From positions 12,030 to 76,029 of the forward strand of contig NZ_QFQZ01000015.1 in NCBI RefSeq assembly GCF_003243465.1: a stretch of 64,000 bases of DNA, in the 5' to 3' direction. The stretch's first letter is position 1. Each line of letters begins with the position of its first letter. The DNA comes from Caulobacter segnis (GTDB lineage Bacteria > Pseudomonadota > Alphaproteobacteria > Caulobacterales > Caulobacteraceae). The notes under the pieces were generated by a model. The model saw nothing but the letters and a program-made list of their open reading frames with translations, was not told where the DNA came from and searched no databases. Shown here one piece after another: positions 26,046 to 35,340 of this stretch. Position numbers and translations under genes: made by a program.

Positions 26046-26678
26046 ATGGCGCTCGCTCTGAATCCTGGCGTGTCGTTCTGCCTGGTGGGGACTCGCGCAA
26101 TCTTCTTTGACCGTCGCCGCGACCGATATCGCGCGATCAACGCCACCCAGACGGCGGCCTTCCTTGCCGGTAACCCTTTCAAGGTTCTGCTGGATAGCGA
26201 TCTGGTCAAGGCGACCGACGACGACACGCGGCCACAACCCTGCAGCGCCCCTCGGGCCACCCGCGACCTCTTCTGCCGGGAGGCGGCGCGGCTGCGCCTG
26301 GCGGACGCTGTCCAGGCCGGACTTGCGAGCGCTTTGGCTCGCCTGATCCTGGCCACTGGCGGGCTTGATCGGATGTTGCGCGGGCTGGAGCGGAGAACAT
26401 CAACGTCCTGGCAAGTTCAGGACCTTGAGGTAATCGAGAACCAGGCGCTCCGTTTCAATCGGGCGCGCCCCTGGGTGCCGATTTCAGCGGTCTGCCTGGT
26501 CGATAGCCTCGCGCTCATGTTGTTCCTGGCCTGGCGCGGCTGCGCAGCCACACTGGTCTTTGGCGTCGAGATCCCACCCTTCACCGCCCATGCCTGGGTT
26601 CAGAGCGGTGACTGCGTGTTGAACGACGCGGTCGAGCGTATCGTCGTCTACACCCCCATCCTGGCTGTCGGGTCGTGA
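26046..26678 (+). CDS. Lasso leader peptidase, fused B1-B2 protein
   Basis: 210 residues. The N-terminal 75 residues (FFDRRRDRYRAINATQTAAF) resemble the PqqD-like leader recognition element (B1). The C-terminal 100 residues are the transglutaminase-like cysteine protease (B2): Cys150 in PISAVCLVDSLALM, His182 in TAHAWV and Asp194 in CVLND form the expected triad. It would bind the leader and cut before Gly24 of the precursors. The last bases overlap the cyclase start (GTGA), so the two are translated together. Confidence 0.85.
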   Translation: MALALNPGVSFCLVGTRAIFFDRRRDRYRAINATQTAAFLAGNPFKVLLDSDLVKATDDDTRPQPCSAPRATRDLFCREAARLRLADAVQAGLASALARLILATGGLDRMLRGLERRTSTSWQVQDLEVIENQALRFNRARPWVPISAVCLVDSLALMLFLAWRGCAATLVFGVEIPPFTAHAWVQSGDCVLNDAVERIVVYTPILAVGS

Positions 26679-28435
26679 AGTATGTCGCGATCGGGCGCGC
26701 GGCCCTGCGGTTTCCGCGCGATCCGTTCGACGCGGTCGTCGCCAGGGCCGCAGGCCTTGGTCTGGAGCATTTGGTGGACGGCGAGACCTTCGCCGTCTTT
26801 GTGGATGGGGCGACACCGAGAATTCCGATCGAGGGCGGGGGCGGGGTTGTGCTCGGGCGGGCCTGGAGCCGCGAAGAGCAGCCAGCGCCGGTTGAACTGA
26901 TCGACGCATCGATCGCCGACCCAGCGTCATTGCTTCGGGAAATCTGGGGCGCGTATGTCGCCTTCACCGTCGCTCCCGACAAGGCCACGGTGCGAGTGCT
27001 GCGCGATCCTTCCGGGGCTGTCGGCTGCTATCGGCTGTCCTCGCGGGGGCTGGTGATCCTCTGCTCGGATTTGGCGGTCGCCGATGCTCTTGGGGTTATC
27101 GAGCCGCATGTGGATTGGGGGTTCATCGGGCCACACATCGCCTATGGCGGCTTGCGGTCGATCCGCACCGGCTTGCGAAGCGTTCGAGAGGTCCTGCCCG
27201 GAATGGCGATCGCCCTTGGCCAGGAGGATCTGGGGCCGACCCCGGTCTGGACGCCCGCGCCGTTCATCGCCTCCGATCAACAGATCCTCGAGCCAGCCCG
27301 CGCCGCGCACCTTCTGGCCGACGAAGTCAAACGCTGCGTGGGGGCCATGGCGGACGCCGAGAAGACCCTCGCACTCGAACTGTCCGGAGGGCTGGACTCG
27401 TCCATTCTGTGTGCGGCTCTGGCCGACCGCGCCGCCGTCTTCGCCGTGAACTGCGCGACCCGGCGGCCGGAGGGGGACGAGCGACGCTATGCCGAGACGG
27501 TTGCCCAGGCCACGGGAACCTCGCTCACCGTCGTCGAGCTCCAACAGGCCCAGATGAACCTCCTCAGCCCGGCGGCGAAACTACTACCACGTCCGGGACG
27601 ATCGAGCGGTTTGGACGCCATCGATCAGGCCTTTCTCAAATTCGGCCAGTCACACAGGGTCAGCGCCTTCTTCAGCGGCGGCGGAGGCGACAACGTCTTC
27701 TGCTCCCTGCGCTCAGCGGGGCCGGTCGTTGACCAGATGCGAAGTCAGGGTTTGGGCCCAGACGTTCTGCAGACGGCCCTAAGTGTCGCCAAGATTCATC
27801 GTACGACCCTATGGTCGGTGCTGGCCCAGGCCTTGAAACTGGCGCGGCGACCGGATGCGGCCATGCGTCCCGTTTTGCGTGACGGCTTTCTGCGTGCTGA
27901 TGGAGGACTGTCGCCGCCCGACCCTCACCCTTGGCTTGACCTTCCAGGGTTGAATCTTCCGGGACGCTACCGACACATCCATAGCCTTGCCTGGATCCAC
28001 GGATTAATCGAAGGGCACGACCGTGCGGCCTACGCCCCCATGGTGTTCCCTCTGCTTGCCCAGCCGATTGTCGAGCTTTGCCTGCGCATCCCAACGTGGC
28101 TTTGGGTAGAGGGGGGAATCGACCGGGCCATAGCGCGCCGCGCCTTCCGGGGTCAGGTCCCCGACCTGGTCCTTGAGCGGCGGACCAAGGGCCGGATCGA
28201 TCGGGAGATTGCCGGCGCTTTCGACGCGCAGCGTCCCGCCCTGCGCGACCATCTCCTGGGCGGCTTGCTGGCTCAAAACGGGGTGATCGACGTCGAAGCG
28301 GTCGAGCGTTTCCTGCGTCGGCCGTTGAAGGACAGCGAGGCGGGGATCACCGCGCTGGTAGCGCTCGCCGATGCAGAGACCTGGGCTCGTGGCTGGGAGG
28401 CCTATCGGCCGCCCGACTATGGGCGGGCGGACTGA
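26675..28435 (+). CDS. Lasso cyclase (asparagine synthetase-like, C protein)
   Basis: 586 residues. The C-terminal asparagine-synthetase domain has the PP-loop LSGGLDSSILCAALADR near residue 236 and adenylates the ring acceptor Glu8 side chain before amide closure with Gly1. The N-terminal glutaminase-like domain lacks the catalytic Cys at position 2 (it starts MKYVAIG), as in other lasso cyclases. GTG start overlaps the B gene stop. Its 3' end overlaps the convergent isopeptidase gene by 19 bases. No exporter gene (D) follows, which is usual for isopeptidase-type clusters. Confidence 0.9.
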   Translation: MKYVAIGRAALRFPRDPFDAVVARAAGLGLEHLVDGETFAVFVDGATPRIPIEGGGGVVLGRAWSREEQPAPVELIDASIADPASLLREIWGAYVAFTVAPDKATVRVLRDPSGAVGCYRLSSRGLVILCSDLAVADALGVIEPHVDWGFIGPHIAYGGLRSIRTGLRSVREVLPGMAIALGQEDLGPTPVWTPAPFIASDQQILEPARAAHLLADEVKRCVGAMADAEKTLALELSGGLDSSILCAALADRAAVFAVNCATRRPEGDERRYAETVAQATGTSLTVVELQQAQMNLLSPAAKLLPRPGRSSGLDAIDQAFLKFGQSHRVSAFFSGGGGDNVFCSLRSAGPVVDQMRSQGLGPDVLQTALSVAKIHRTTLWSVLAQALKLARRPDAAMRPVLRDGFLRADGGLSPPDPHPWLDLPGLNLPGRYRHIHSLAWIHGLIEGHDRAAYAPMVFPLLAQPIVELCLRIPTWLWVEGGIDRAIARRAFRGQVPDLVLERRTKGRIDREIAGAFDAQRPALRDHLLGGLLAQNGVIDVEAVERFLRRPLKDSEAGITALVALADAETWARGWEAYRPPDYGRAD

Positions 28436-30405
28436 AGGGACCGCCACCGGGCGTACTGCTCGTTCTTCTTCGGGTCCGGGTCTTCCTGGCCAAGGAGCCA
28501 GAACCGAAACCAGTCGAGATTGCGCTCGTAGATCGCACGACGGTGGCGCGGTTGGATCTTGATGTGGGGTTCGCCAGGGAAGGCGTAGAGCTCGACCGGT
28601 GTGCCGGCCGACGCCGTGCGGGCTATGAGCTCCGGGATAAACCGAAACTCCTGCTCGGGCAGTTGCAGCAGCAGCGGCGCCTTAAGCTGGTCGGTGTTGA
28701 GCGCCGGCGACATCCGTCGCCAGGCCTCTGGGGTTTCCTCGGGCCGGCCGAGTTTCCAGGTCCGCTTTAGGGTGGCTGGCGTCGTTCGACCCGGGCCACT
28801 GTTCATCCAGTAGTAGGTCGGCTCAAGTTGGCCCGACGAGATCGACAGCGCGGCGATGAGATCCGAGTGGGTGGCGATCCACAAGGCTTGCTCGCTGCCG
28901 AAACTGAGACCGCCCATGCCGACCCGGCCTCGGTCGACGAGACCCCTCTGGTCGAGTTGATCGATGAGAGCGCGGATTCCGGCGAGCGCCCTTGCGCTGT
29001 CGTCGAAGGCGTCCTGTTCAAGCGGCTTTCCTGGCCGAGCAATCTGGTTGGCGCATACGACGGCCATGCCGGCCGCGGCCATGGCGGCAAGCGGCCATTC
29101 ATCGCCGGTGCCGCCGCGCGGATACCCAGGACAGTTGTAGTAGGTGATGAAGAGCGCAAGGCGGCCTAGACCCTCGCGCGCGGGGCGCAGCAGTTGGCCG
29201 GTCAGGACATCGCCGAGCGGCGATCGCCAGGTCATTTGTTCTGTCGCCAGTTCTGCCGGGAGATCGAGCGACCGGTTCGGGCTGTACAGGTCCACCAAGG
29301 CGCCGGTTTCAAGGTCGATACGACTAAGGCGCGGCGCGGTCCTGAGGTTGCTCCGCACGCAGACGGCCCATCTGGCGGTGATCGCGCAACTAGGCCGGGC
29401 TCCGCCGCTCAGCAAACCTTCGGTGGGACCGATCGAGCGCGCCGTCCCGCTCTGGACGTCCCAGACGAGCAATCGAGTGTTCAACGCCGGGTCGCGCAAG
29501 GTGATGACCAGCTCTCGGCGGCCGGGCCGCCAGGCCAGAGCGATCGGACGACCCGGACACGTCGTGGGTGGGCAGGACTGAAGCCGCCCTGTGGCGTCGA
29601 CGAGGTTCACCACGTCCCGTCCGGCTTCCGAGGCGACGAAGGCCTCGTCGCCTTGCCGAGACCGTATGACAAGGCGGCGGTCCGAGGGCTTCGGGGCCTG
29701 ACCGAGCGGCGTACGGTCCTGGACAGGACCTCTGCCGTCGATGGCGACGCCGCGCCCCCTGACGGCCGTCATGCCCAGGACGCCGGTGCGGGAGAACCAG
29801 GTCCCCGTCAGACGCTGCGCGCGCCAGCGCCCGTTAATCAGGGCGGCGCCGAACAGGTTCTGACCCCAGTCGACGGACGGGTCGATCCGGACGCCGCTCT
29901 CGGCCTGACGCTGCTCTTCGGCGTCGATCGCGGCCCGGGTCGCCCGCACCTCGTAGTGCAGGCCACGCCCATCAGGATCGAGCGCGAAGCGTTCGACATC
30001 CGCCGCGTCGTGCGTGACCTGCCGGGCCTTGCCCCGCAGGTTCGACCGCCAGACCTGCACCGCGCCGCCGAACAGGGCGCGGTAGTAGATCCAGCGTCCG
30101 TCGGCCAACCATTGGGCTGGCTCATCGTCCATTGTGCCATAGCCGCCCCAGATCGCGTCCCCGCCGTCCGTCAGCCGGCGAGCCGGTCCAGGGCGGTCAA
30201 TATCGAGCGTCCACCAGTTAAGATGGCGCCGGTTCGTGGCCAGCGATGCGGCGTCGACCCGGAACACCAGGCTGTGGCCGTCCGGTCCGACCGATAGGCT
30301 GGAGATATCCTGCATCGACACCAGAGCCGACAGGTCCTGGGGTCCTGCGGACACGGCTGGCGGCGCGGTCGCCAGAGCCGCCGCCGCGAGCGCGGCGATC
30401 ACCAT
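28417..30405 (-). CDS. Lasso peptide isopeptidase (S9-type)
   Basis: 662 residues with a signal peptide (IAALAAAALATAPPAVSA), a beta-propeller-like N-terminal domain and a C-terminal alpha/beta hydrolase domain. The nucleophile elbow GMGGLSFGSEQ gives Ser501, His614 lies in FPGEPHIKI, and Glu584 or Glu586 (LPEQEFRF) sits where prolyl oligopeptidases have Asp; a Ser-Glu-His triad is reported for the related isopeptidase AtxE2 (from memory). It would open the lasso ring after re-import. It overlaps the receptor gene by 7 bases, placing it in the sigma-FecR-receptor operon. Confidence 0.85.
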   Translation of the reverse strand: MVIAALAAAALATAPPAVSAGPQDLSALVSMQDISSLSVGPDGHSLVFRVDAASLATNRRHLNWWTLDIDRPGPARRLTDGGDAIWGGYGTMDDEPAQWLADGRWIYYRALFGGAVQVWRSNLRGKARQVTHDAADVERFALDPDGRGLHYEVRATRAAIDAEEQRQAESGVRIDPSVDWGQNLFGAALINGRWRAQRLTGTWFSRTGVLGMTAVRGRGVAIDGRGPVQDRTPLGQAPKPSDRRLVIRSRQGDEAFVASEAGRDVVNLVDATGRLQSCPPTTCPGRPIALAWRPGRRELVITLRDPALNTRLLVWDVQSGTARSIGPTEGLLSGGARPSCAITARWAVCVRSNLRTAPRLSRIDLETGALVDLYSPNRSLDLPAELATEQMTWRSPLGDVLTGQLLRPAREGLGRLALFITYYNCPGYPRGGTGDEWPLAAMAAAGMAVVCANQIARPGKPLEQDAFDDSARALAGIRALIDQLDQRGLVDRGRVGMGGLSFGSEQALWIATHSDLIAALSISSGQLEPTYYWMNSGPGRTTPATLKRTWKLGRPEETPEAWRRMSPALNTDQLKAPLLLQLPEQEFRFIPELIARTASAGTPVELYAFPGEPHIKIQPRHRRAIYERNLDWFRFWLLGQEDPDPKKNEQYARWRSLQSARP

Positions 30406-33371
30406 GACTTTGTCGCCTGCACGCCGATCAAGCGGCCCACTGGGCTCGCCGCCTCGCTGTCGAAGCCGACGCCGGAGATATTGACGCGCAGGTCGGCGAA
30501 CGGCGGGTCCTTGTCGAAGACGTTCGAGGCGGTCAACGCCAGCCGGACGCCATCGAGCGGACCGGTGCTGGCCCCGAAACGATAGCCGAGTTGGAGATCG
30601 ACCGTCGTCCAGGCCTTGATGGTCTTGGCCGGGGCCACCGTCTGGTTGGTGTAGTGGTTGTAGAAGTTGACGAAGGCGGCTGTGTCCCACGACCCCCGAG
30701 ACAGGATCGCGCGCCCGCGCAGTCGCAGGTCGACGGGATTTCCGACTGTCCCGACGACATCAGTCTTGGGGGCGTCGGGCGTGACCTTTTGATCTCGGTT
30801 GAAGAGGTAGCTCCCCGAAAGGCCCAGTTCGAGCCGGTAGGGACCCATCTCCGGGGCGTACCGGGCGTCGAAGTCGAGGCCGGTTTCGACCACTGAGGCC
30901 AGGTTGGTGTTGCGGCTGTCGACGATGGCTCCGATCGCCGATGCCGGGATGTTCGAGGGATTGCTGAAGAACGGGCTGGCATAGAGCTCGCTCAGGCGCG
31001 CGGCCGATGGGCTGTTCTCGATCAGGGAGGTGTAGAGCGCGCGGTTGACCAGCACGTTCAACAAGTCGGCGTTTATGCTGCCGATCCGGTCGCGATAGTC
31101 GACCTTGAACAGGGTCGTTTCCAGCCGTGCGCGGGGCGCCCAGGTCGGGCGGAGGTCAAACCCGACCGTCCAGGTCCGGGCTCGCTCCGGCCCGATGTCG
31201 GCGGTGTTGCCGACTAGGGCGACGACATTGGTGGCGCCGGTGGGGGACTTTGGATCGGTCAGGCGGATGGGTTGATAGAGCACGTAGCCGACGGCGATCC
31301 GCTGATCGGCGAACGACGGCGCCCTGAAGGACCGACCGTAGGATCCGCGCAAGCTCAGGCCTTGGAATGGCGACCATTCCAGACCCGCCTTCGGAGTGGC
31401 GGTCGTGCCGAAGTCACTGTAGCGCTCGACACGACCGGCCAGCGAAACCGCGAGGTTGCGGACGCCGGTGACGCCCATGGTCTCGGCGACGAGCGGAACG
31501 CGGACCTCGGCATAGGCCGCCAAGATCTTGCGGGCGCCAGGATAGAGCGATGACGAGGGCGCCGGCGCCGCCGTCGTTCGATAGGTCAGCGAACCGTACT
31601 TGAACCGCTCGGCTCGCCATTCGCCGCCGATCGCCAGCTTCACCGTCCCAGCGGGCAGGTCGAAGAGCGGGCCGTCGGCCCGCAGGCTCGAGGTCCAGAC
31701 CCGCCACAGACCGCTGTTGGCGCTCCACCCCCGGATCGACTCTATGGTGGCTGGATTGGTCGATCGGGCGTCCCCGAAGAGATTATAGGCCGTCGCTGGA
31801 TTGGTGTCGGCTAACGCCAAGCCCAGACGATAGGTGTTCACGTAGTTGTCGTAGCGGGAATACTCCCGCTGCTGACCGAAGCCGACATCGGCGCTGGCCG
31901 ACCAGTCGCCGAGCGTGCGGGTCAGCCCGACCACGCCGTTGTAGGCGCGTACATGGCCAAGAAGGGCCATCGGCCCGAGGTCCTGGCTGAAATCGTACTG
32001 CACGCGCACTGGCGCACGCGTCCCGATCGGGTCGACATAGAAGGGGTTCGCGACGGGAACCGTGACAGCAGACTGCGAGACGTTCATCACGCGGCTATTG
32101 AAGCGACGATCGGCGGCGAGCAGTTGGGCCTTCAGGGTGGTCTTGCCGTCCAAGGCCTGTTCGGCCGCGACGAACATCGACTGGCGGCGCTGCCGCGGCA
32201 AAAGGTCGGTGTTCAGGCGCGCGTCCCGGCGATTGATCTGATCAGGCAGTAGTTGAGAGGGCGTCAGCCCGACGCCGTTCTGTCCCGCCGGGATCGCGAA
32301 GGTGCGTCCGCCCGCCACGATCGTCCCCGGCGTGCTGTAATTGGCGCGATAGTCACCGCCGCCGAACGGACGAAGGTCCTCTCGGGCATAGTCCCGATCA
32401 GCCGCCGCGAGGCGACCCTTGGCATGGTACTCGTAGGCCAAGATGAGGTGACCGCTGTCCCAGGCCTTGCCGAACAACTGGCCGGCCTGAACCTCATCGA
32501 AATCGCCGTCGGCCGTGGCGTAGCGCAGCCGCGTCTCCGCGCCTTCGAAGCGATCCCGAAAGACCACGTTGACGACGCCGGCGACAGCGTCCGAGCCGTA
32601 CAAGGCCGACGCGCCGTCGGGCAGGACCTCGATACGTTGCACCGCACTGGCCGGGATCAGGGACAGGTCGGCAAACGTCCCCGAAATACCGCCCATCGCG
32701 GGACGCTCGCCGTTCAGCAGCACCAGCGTCGAGGTCGTACCCAGGCCCCGAAGGTTTACCCCCGATCCCATCCCGGTGTTGGAACCGGCGCCGCTGCGCG
32801 TGCTCAACATCGTGGTGGCCTCGTTGGCGCCGCCGCCGAAATTCTGCGGCAAGGCCTGCACGATCTGCTGGGTGGTCGCGTAGCCGCTGGCCTCGATGTC
32901 CTCTCGGCTGATCGTGATGACCTGCGCGCCGGCCGGCGCGGCCCCCCGAATCCGCGTGCCGGTGACGACGACCTCGGCGACCTGCTCAGCGTCGCCGGCC
33001 GGGGACTCCCCCGTGATTGGCGCGGCGACCCCCGTGTCGGCGGGCTGGACCACCAGGTTGTTGCCGACCGTGACCAGCTTGAGTCCAGAGCCGGACAGCA
33101 GGGCAGCGTACGCCTGGTCGGGCGTGAAGCGGCCCTTCAGGGGCGGGGCGGTCTTGCCGCGCGCCAGGCTCGTGGAGACGACGATCGGCCGGCCGCTGAT
33201 CCGCGCCACTTCGGCCAGTGCGGCGGCCAACGGCTGGGCCTTGAGGTCATAGGTCTGGTGCTCGGCCTGGAGCAGCGGCTGCGCGGCCAGCGCGGGCGCG
33301 GCGGTCGCGAGGACGAGCGTGGCGGCCGTGGCCAGCAGGCCGCGGCGGAGATGAGAAGCGTGGCGATACAT
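30399..33371 (-). CDS. TonB-dependent receptor with signalling domain
   Basis: 990 residues. Signal peptide (LLATAATLVLATAAPALAAQ), then an STN domain at about residues 35-105 (YDLKAQPLAAALAEVARISG), which in FecA-type receptors talks to FecR. Next is the TonB box/plug (AEVVVTGTRIRG, ISREDIEASGYATTQQIVQA) and a beta-barrel ending KSW. Located between fecR and the isopeptidase; probable role is uptake and sensing of the mature lasso peptide or a related ligand (known for the cluster type, substrate inferred). Confidence 0.9.
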   Translation of the reverse strand: MYRHASHLRRGLLATAATLVLATAAPALAAQPLLQAEHQTYDLKAQPLAAALAEVARISGRPIVVSTSLARGKTAPPLKGRFTPDQAYAALLSGSGLKLVTVGNNLVVQPADTGVAAPITGESPAGDAEQVAEVVVTGTRIRGAAPAGAQVITISREDIEASGYATTQQIVQALPQNFGGGANEATTMLSTRSGAGSNTGMGSGVNLRGLGTTSTLVLLNGERPAMGGISGTFADLSLIPASAVQRIEVLPDGASALYGSDAVAGVVNVVFRDRFEGAETRLRYATADGDFDEVQAGQLFGKAWDSGHLILAYEYHAKGRLAAADRDYAREDLRPFGGGDYRANYSTPGTIVAGGRTFAIPAGQNGVGLTPSQLLPDQINRRDARLNTDLLPRQRRQSMFVAAEQALDGKTTLKAQLLAADRRFNSRVMNVSQSAVTVPVANPFYVDPIGTRAPVRVQYDFSQDLGPMALLGHVRAYNGVVGLTRTLGDWSASADVGFGQQREYSRYDNYVNTYRLGLALADTNPATAYNLFGDARSTNPATIESIRGWSANSGLWRVWTSSLRADGPLFDLPAGTVKLAIGGEWRAERFKYGSLTYRTTAAPAPSSSLYPGARKILAAYAEVRVPLVAETMGVTGVRNLAVSLAGRVERYSDFGTTATPKAGLEWSPFQGLSLRGSYGRSFRAPSFADQRIAVGYVLYQPIRLTDPKSPTGATNVVALVGNTADIGPERARTWTVGFDLRPTWAPRARLETTLFKVDYRDRIGSINADLLNVLVNRALYTSLIENSPSAARLSELYASPFFSNPSNIPASAIGAIVDSRNTNLASVVETGLDFDARYAPEMGPYRLELGLSGSYLFNRDQKVTPDAPKTDVVGTVGNPVDLRLRGRAILSRGSWDTAAFVNFYNHYTNQTVAPAKTIKAWTTVDLQLGYRFGASTGPLDGVRLALTASNVFDKDPPFADLRVNISGVGFDSEAASPVGRLIGVQATKSW

Positions 33372-33389
33372 GAGGGCCCCCAGAACCCG

Positions 33390-33408
33390 GACCGCGACGG
33401 TCGCGGTC
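33390..33408 (-). promoter_or_regulatory. Hairpin in the receptor leader
   Basis: GACCGCGA-CGG-TCGCGGTC, an 8-bp stem with a 3-base loop, lies 19 bases upstream of the receptor start codon, flanked by a G-run and C-run (CCCCCAG...GGGGGGCT) that can extend the stem. Either a terminator of the fecR transcript or an attenuator before the receptor gene. Confidence 0.45.
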
Positions 33409-33420
33409 GTTCGGGGGGCT

Positions 33421-33454
33421 CTGACGAGCTAGGCGCCAGCGACCTCACAAAAAA
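33421..33454 (-). promoter_or_regulatory. Putative ECF sigma promoter of the receptor gene
   Basis: Read leftwards: a T6 tract followed by GTGAGG and, after 16 bases, CGTC. Poly-T plus a -35/-10 pair ending in CGTC is the look of ECF/FecI-dependent promoters of TonB receptors in related bacteria (from memory). It lies between fecR and the receptor gene, so the local sigma factor probably acts here. Confidence 0.4.
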
Positions 33455-33479
33455 CTTTCATCGAGTTGTCGCGCGTCGG

Positions 33480-34442
33480 TCAGGCGTCGGTACGGGCCAG
33501 GACTAGGTCGCCGCCCGGCGCGGCCGATATGGTCAGGCCGAGCGCCGCGGCTAGGGCCCGGGCCAAGCCGTCCGGATCGGTCACCTTCAGCCCACCGCTG
33601 ACCTGCAGGCGGCCGAGCGCCGGGTCGGCCAAGCGGATCTTGCGGTAGCCGTATCGATTGGCCTCGGCGACCACCTGGCCCAGCGGCGCGCCGTCGAACA
33701 CCAACAGGCCCGTGGGCCATTGCCGATCGCGCGTGGGCGCCGGGGTGGCCAAGCCGGGGCGGCCGCCCGTCAGGATCAGCCGCTGTCCGGTCCCAACCCG
33801 CGTCCGGGGGCGTCGCAAAAGACCGCCGCCCTCAGCCTGAACCTCGCCCTGCAGGATCGAGAGCTCGACGTCCTGGCCGCCTTGGCGGCGCATGTCGAAA
33901 GCGGCGCGCGCGGCGACCACGCGCGCGCCGTCGGCGTCGACCTCAAGGGGGCGTTCCGCCTGGACGCGGACCCGCCCGCGTTCGAGCACCAGGCGCTGGC
34001 GATCTCCACGGGTCGAGGCGGTCAGGACGGTGTCGGTGTCGAGCACGACAGTCAGATCGGGGGCCAGGGCGATGGTCCGGATCTGCCCCGGCGTGGAAAC
34101 ATAGCGGGCGCCGCCTACGGCCTCGGTGACGGGCGCGCGCAGGGTCTGTGTCAGAGCGACAGCGCCGAGGACGAGGCCGGCGGCGGCGGCCGTCCACCAC
34201 ACCGCCGGCGGCGGGCCGCGACGGGCGGCGCTGGTGCGCAGACGCAGGTCCGAAAGTCTTGAATGACCCAGGACCGCCGACTCCTCGAAGCGCTGGACCA
34301 GGCGGTCATAGGCGCCCTGGCGACCGGGTCCGGCGCGCCAGGCGTCGAACTCGGAGCGCGCGGCTTCGGCGCCGGGTCCGCGCATGCGCGCGAACCAGGC
34401 GGCCGCCTCGCGGCGCAGATGCTCTTCGTCCCCCGGGGTCAT
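33480..34442 (-). CDS. fecR: FecR-type anti-sigma/signal transducer
   Basis: 320 residues. N-terminal cytoplasmic DUF4880-like region (REAAAWFARMRGPGAEAARS, EFDAWRAGPGRQGAYDRL), one membrane span near residues 80-100 (VWWTAAAAGLVLGAVALTQT), then the periplasmic FecR domain (RYVSTPGQIRTIALAPDLTV, VAARAAFDMRRQG) and a C-terminal STN-like segment (GLLVFDGAPLGQVVAEANRY). It passes the receptor signal to the sigma factor encoded 9 bases upstream. Confidence 0.88.
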   Translation of the reverse strand: MTPGDEEHLRREAAAWFARMRGPGAEAARSEFDAWRAGPGRQGAYDRLVQRFEESAVLGHSRLSDLRLRTSAARRGPPPAVWWTAAAAGLVLGAVALTQTLRAPVTEAVGGARYVSTPGQIRTIALAPDLTVVLDTDTVLTASTRGDRQRLVLERGRVRVQAERPLEVDADGARVVAARAAFDMRRQGGQDVELSILQGEVQAEGGGLLRRPRTRVGTGQRLILTGGRPGLATPAPTRDRQWPTGLLVFDGAPLGQVVAEANRYGYRKIRLADPALGRLQVSGGLKVTDPDGLARALAAALGLTISAAPGGDLVLARTDA

Positions 34443-34451
34443 GTTGCGATC

Positions 34452-34994
34452 CTAGGGCCGGCCGAGGCTGCGGTCGACGGCGGCGATCGCCTTCATCATG
34501 TGCTTTTCCACAGCACTGACGCCGATCCCGAGGGCCTGAGCGATCTCGGCGTAGGATTGGCCGTCCAGGCGATGGCGCAGATAGACCTCGCGGGTCTTGG
34601 GCTTGAGCTTGAGGACGGCGGCTTCATGGCGTTCGAGCAACTGGCGCGCCTCCAGCACGAGATGCGGGTCGCCGTCGTAGGCCGCGTGCAGTTCCGGCTC
34701 CAGGACCGCGTGGGTGCGTTCGCGATGACCCGAAACGCTCTTGGCCCGATCGCGCAGCAGGTTGCGGGCGATGCGCGCGAGGTAGGCTTCGGGCTTTTGC
34801 AGCATCTTCCGCCCGGCCGCGTCGGTCAGGCGCAGGAAGGCCTCCTGCGCCAAGTCCTGGGCTTCCTCGCGGCCGGTCCGCCGGGACAGGAACCGCACCA
34901 GCGCTGGAGCTTGGCGGCGGAAGAGCGCGTCGAGCTGGCGATGCGTGTCGGTCTCAGCCTCGGCCAGGACGGGGTCGACGGTGTCCATGGTCAT
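34452..34994 (-). CDS. fecI: ECF sigma factor, FecI type
   Basis: 180 residues: region 2 (LDALFRRQAPALVRFLSRRT, EEAQDLAQEAFLRL) and region 4 (LKPKTREVYLRHRLDGQSYA, EIAQALGIGVSAVEKHMMKA). First gene of the leftward operon sigma-FecR-receptor-isopeptidase. ATG codons at 34994 and 34988 are both possible. It would switch on receptor and isopeptidase when the receptor binds its ligand. Confidence 0.88.
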   Translation of the reverse strand: MTMDTVDPVLAEAETDTHRQLDALFRRQAPALVRFLSRRTGREEAQDLAQEAFLRLTDAAGRKMLQKPEAYLARIARNLLRDRAKSVSGHRERTHAVLEPELHAAYDGDPHLVLEARQLLERHEAAVLKLKPKTREVYLRHRLDGQSYAEIAQALGIGVSAVEKHMMKAIAAVDRSLGRP

Positions 34995-35340
34995 CGGCGT
35001 GAGATCGCGCGCCGAGGGTCGTTAGTTCGAAGTCTGGTCTCTGCTCGCCTAGCCACGTCCGCCTCCAGGAGAGGCGGCGGCTCCGGCGACGCCGGATCCC
35101 TGAGACCGAGCTTGAGTGTGGAGCGGCCGTCATCGACGGCGCCGCCGGCGCAGCACACCGGTCGCGCCGGGGCGGAGCCGAACGCGAAGCGGTTGGTTCA
35201 AGCGAGGTTCTCACGCCTCGACGCCGCGCTTTCAGCGGCGTGCGAAGAGTCTAGAACGCGGTTCGACCAAATGGCAAGGCACAGCCAGCGGGCGCGGGCG
35301 TCATTGCCGAACTGAGCGCCGCCGGCGGGATGTGGCGACG
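34995..35340. other. 346-base stretch before the sigma gene without a gene
   Basis: No coding frame was accepted here. It must hold the promoter of the sigma-FecR-receptor operon, but no clear -35/-10 pair was seen. Confidence 0.5.
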
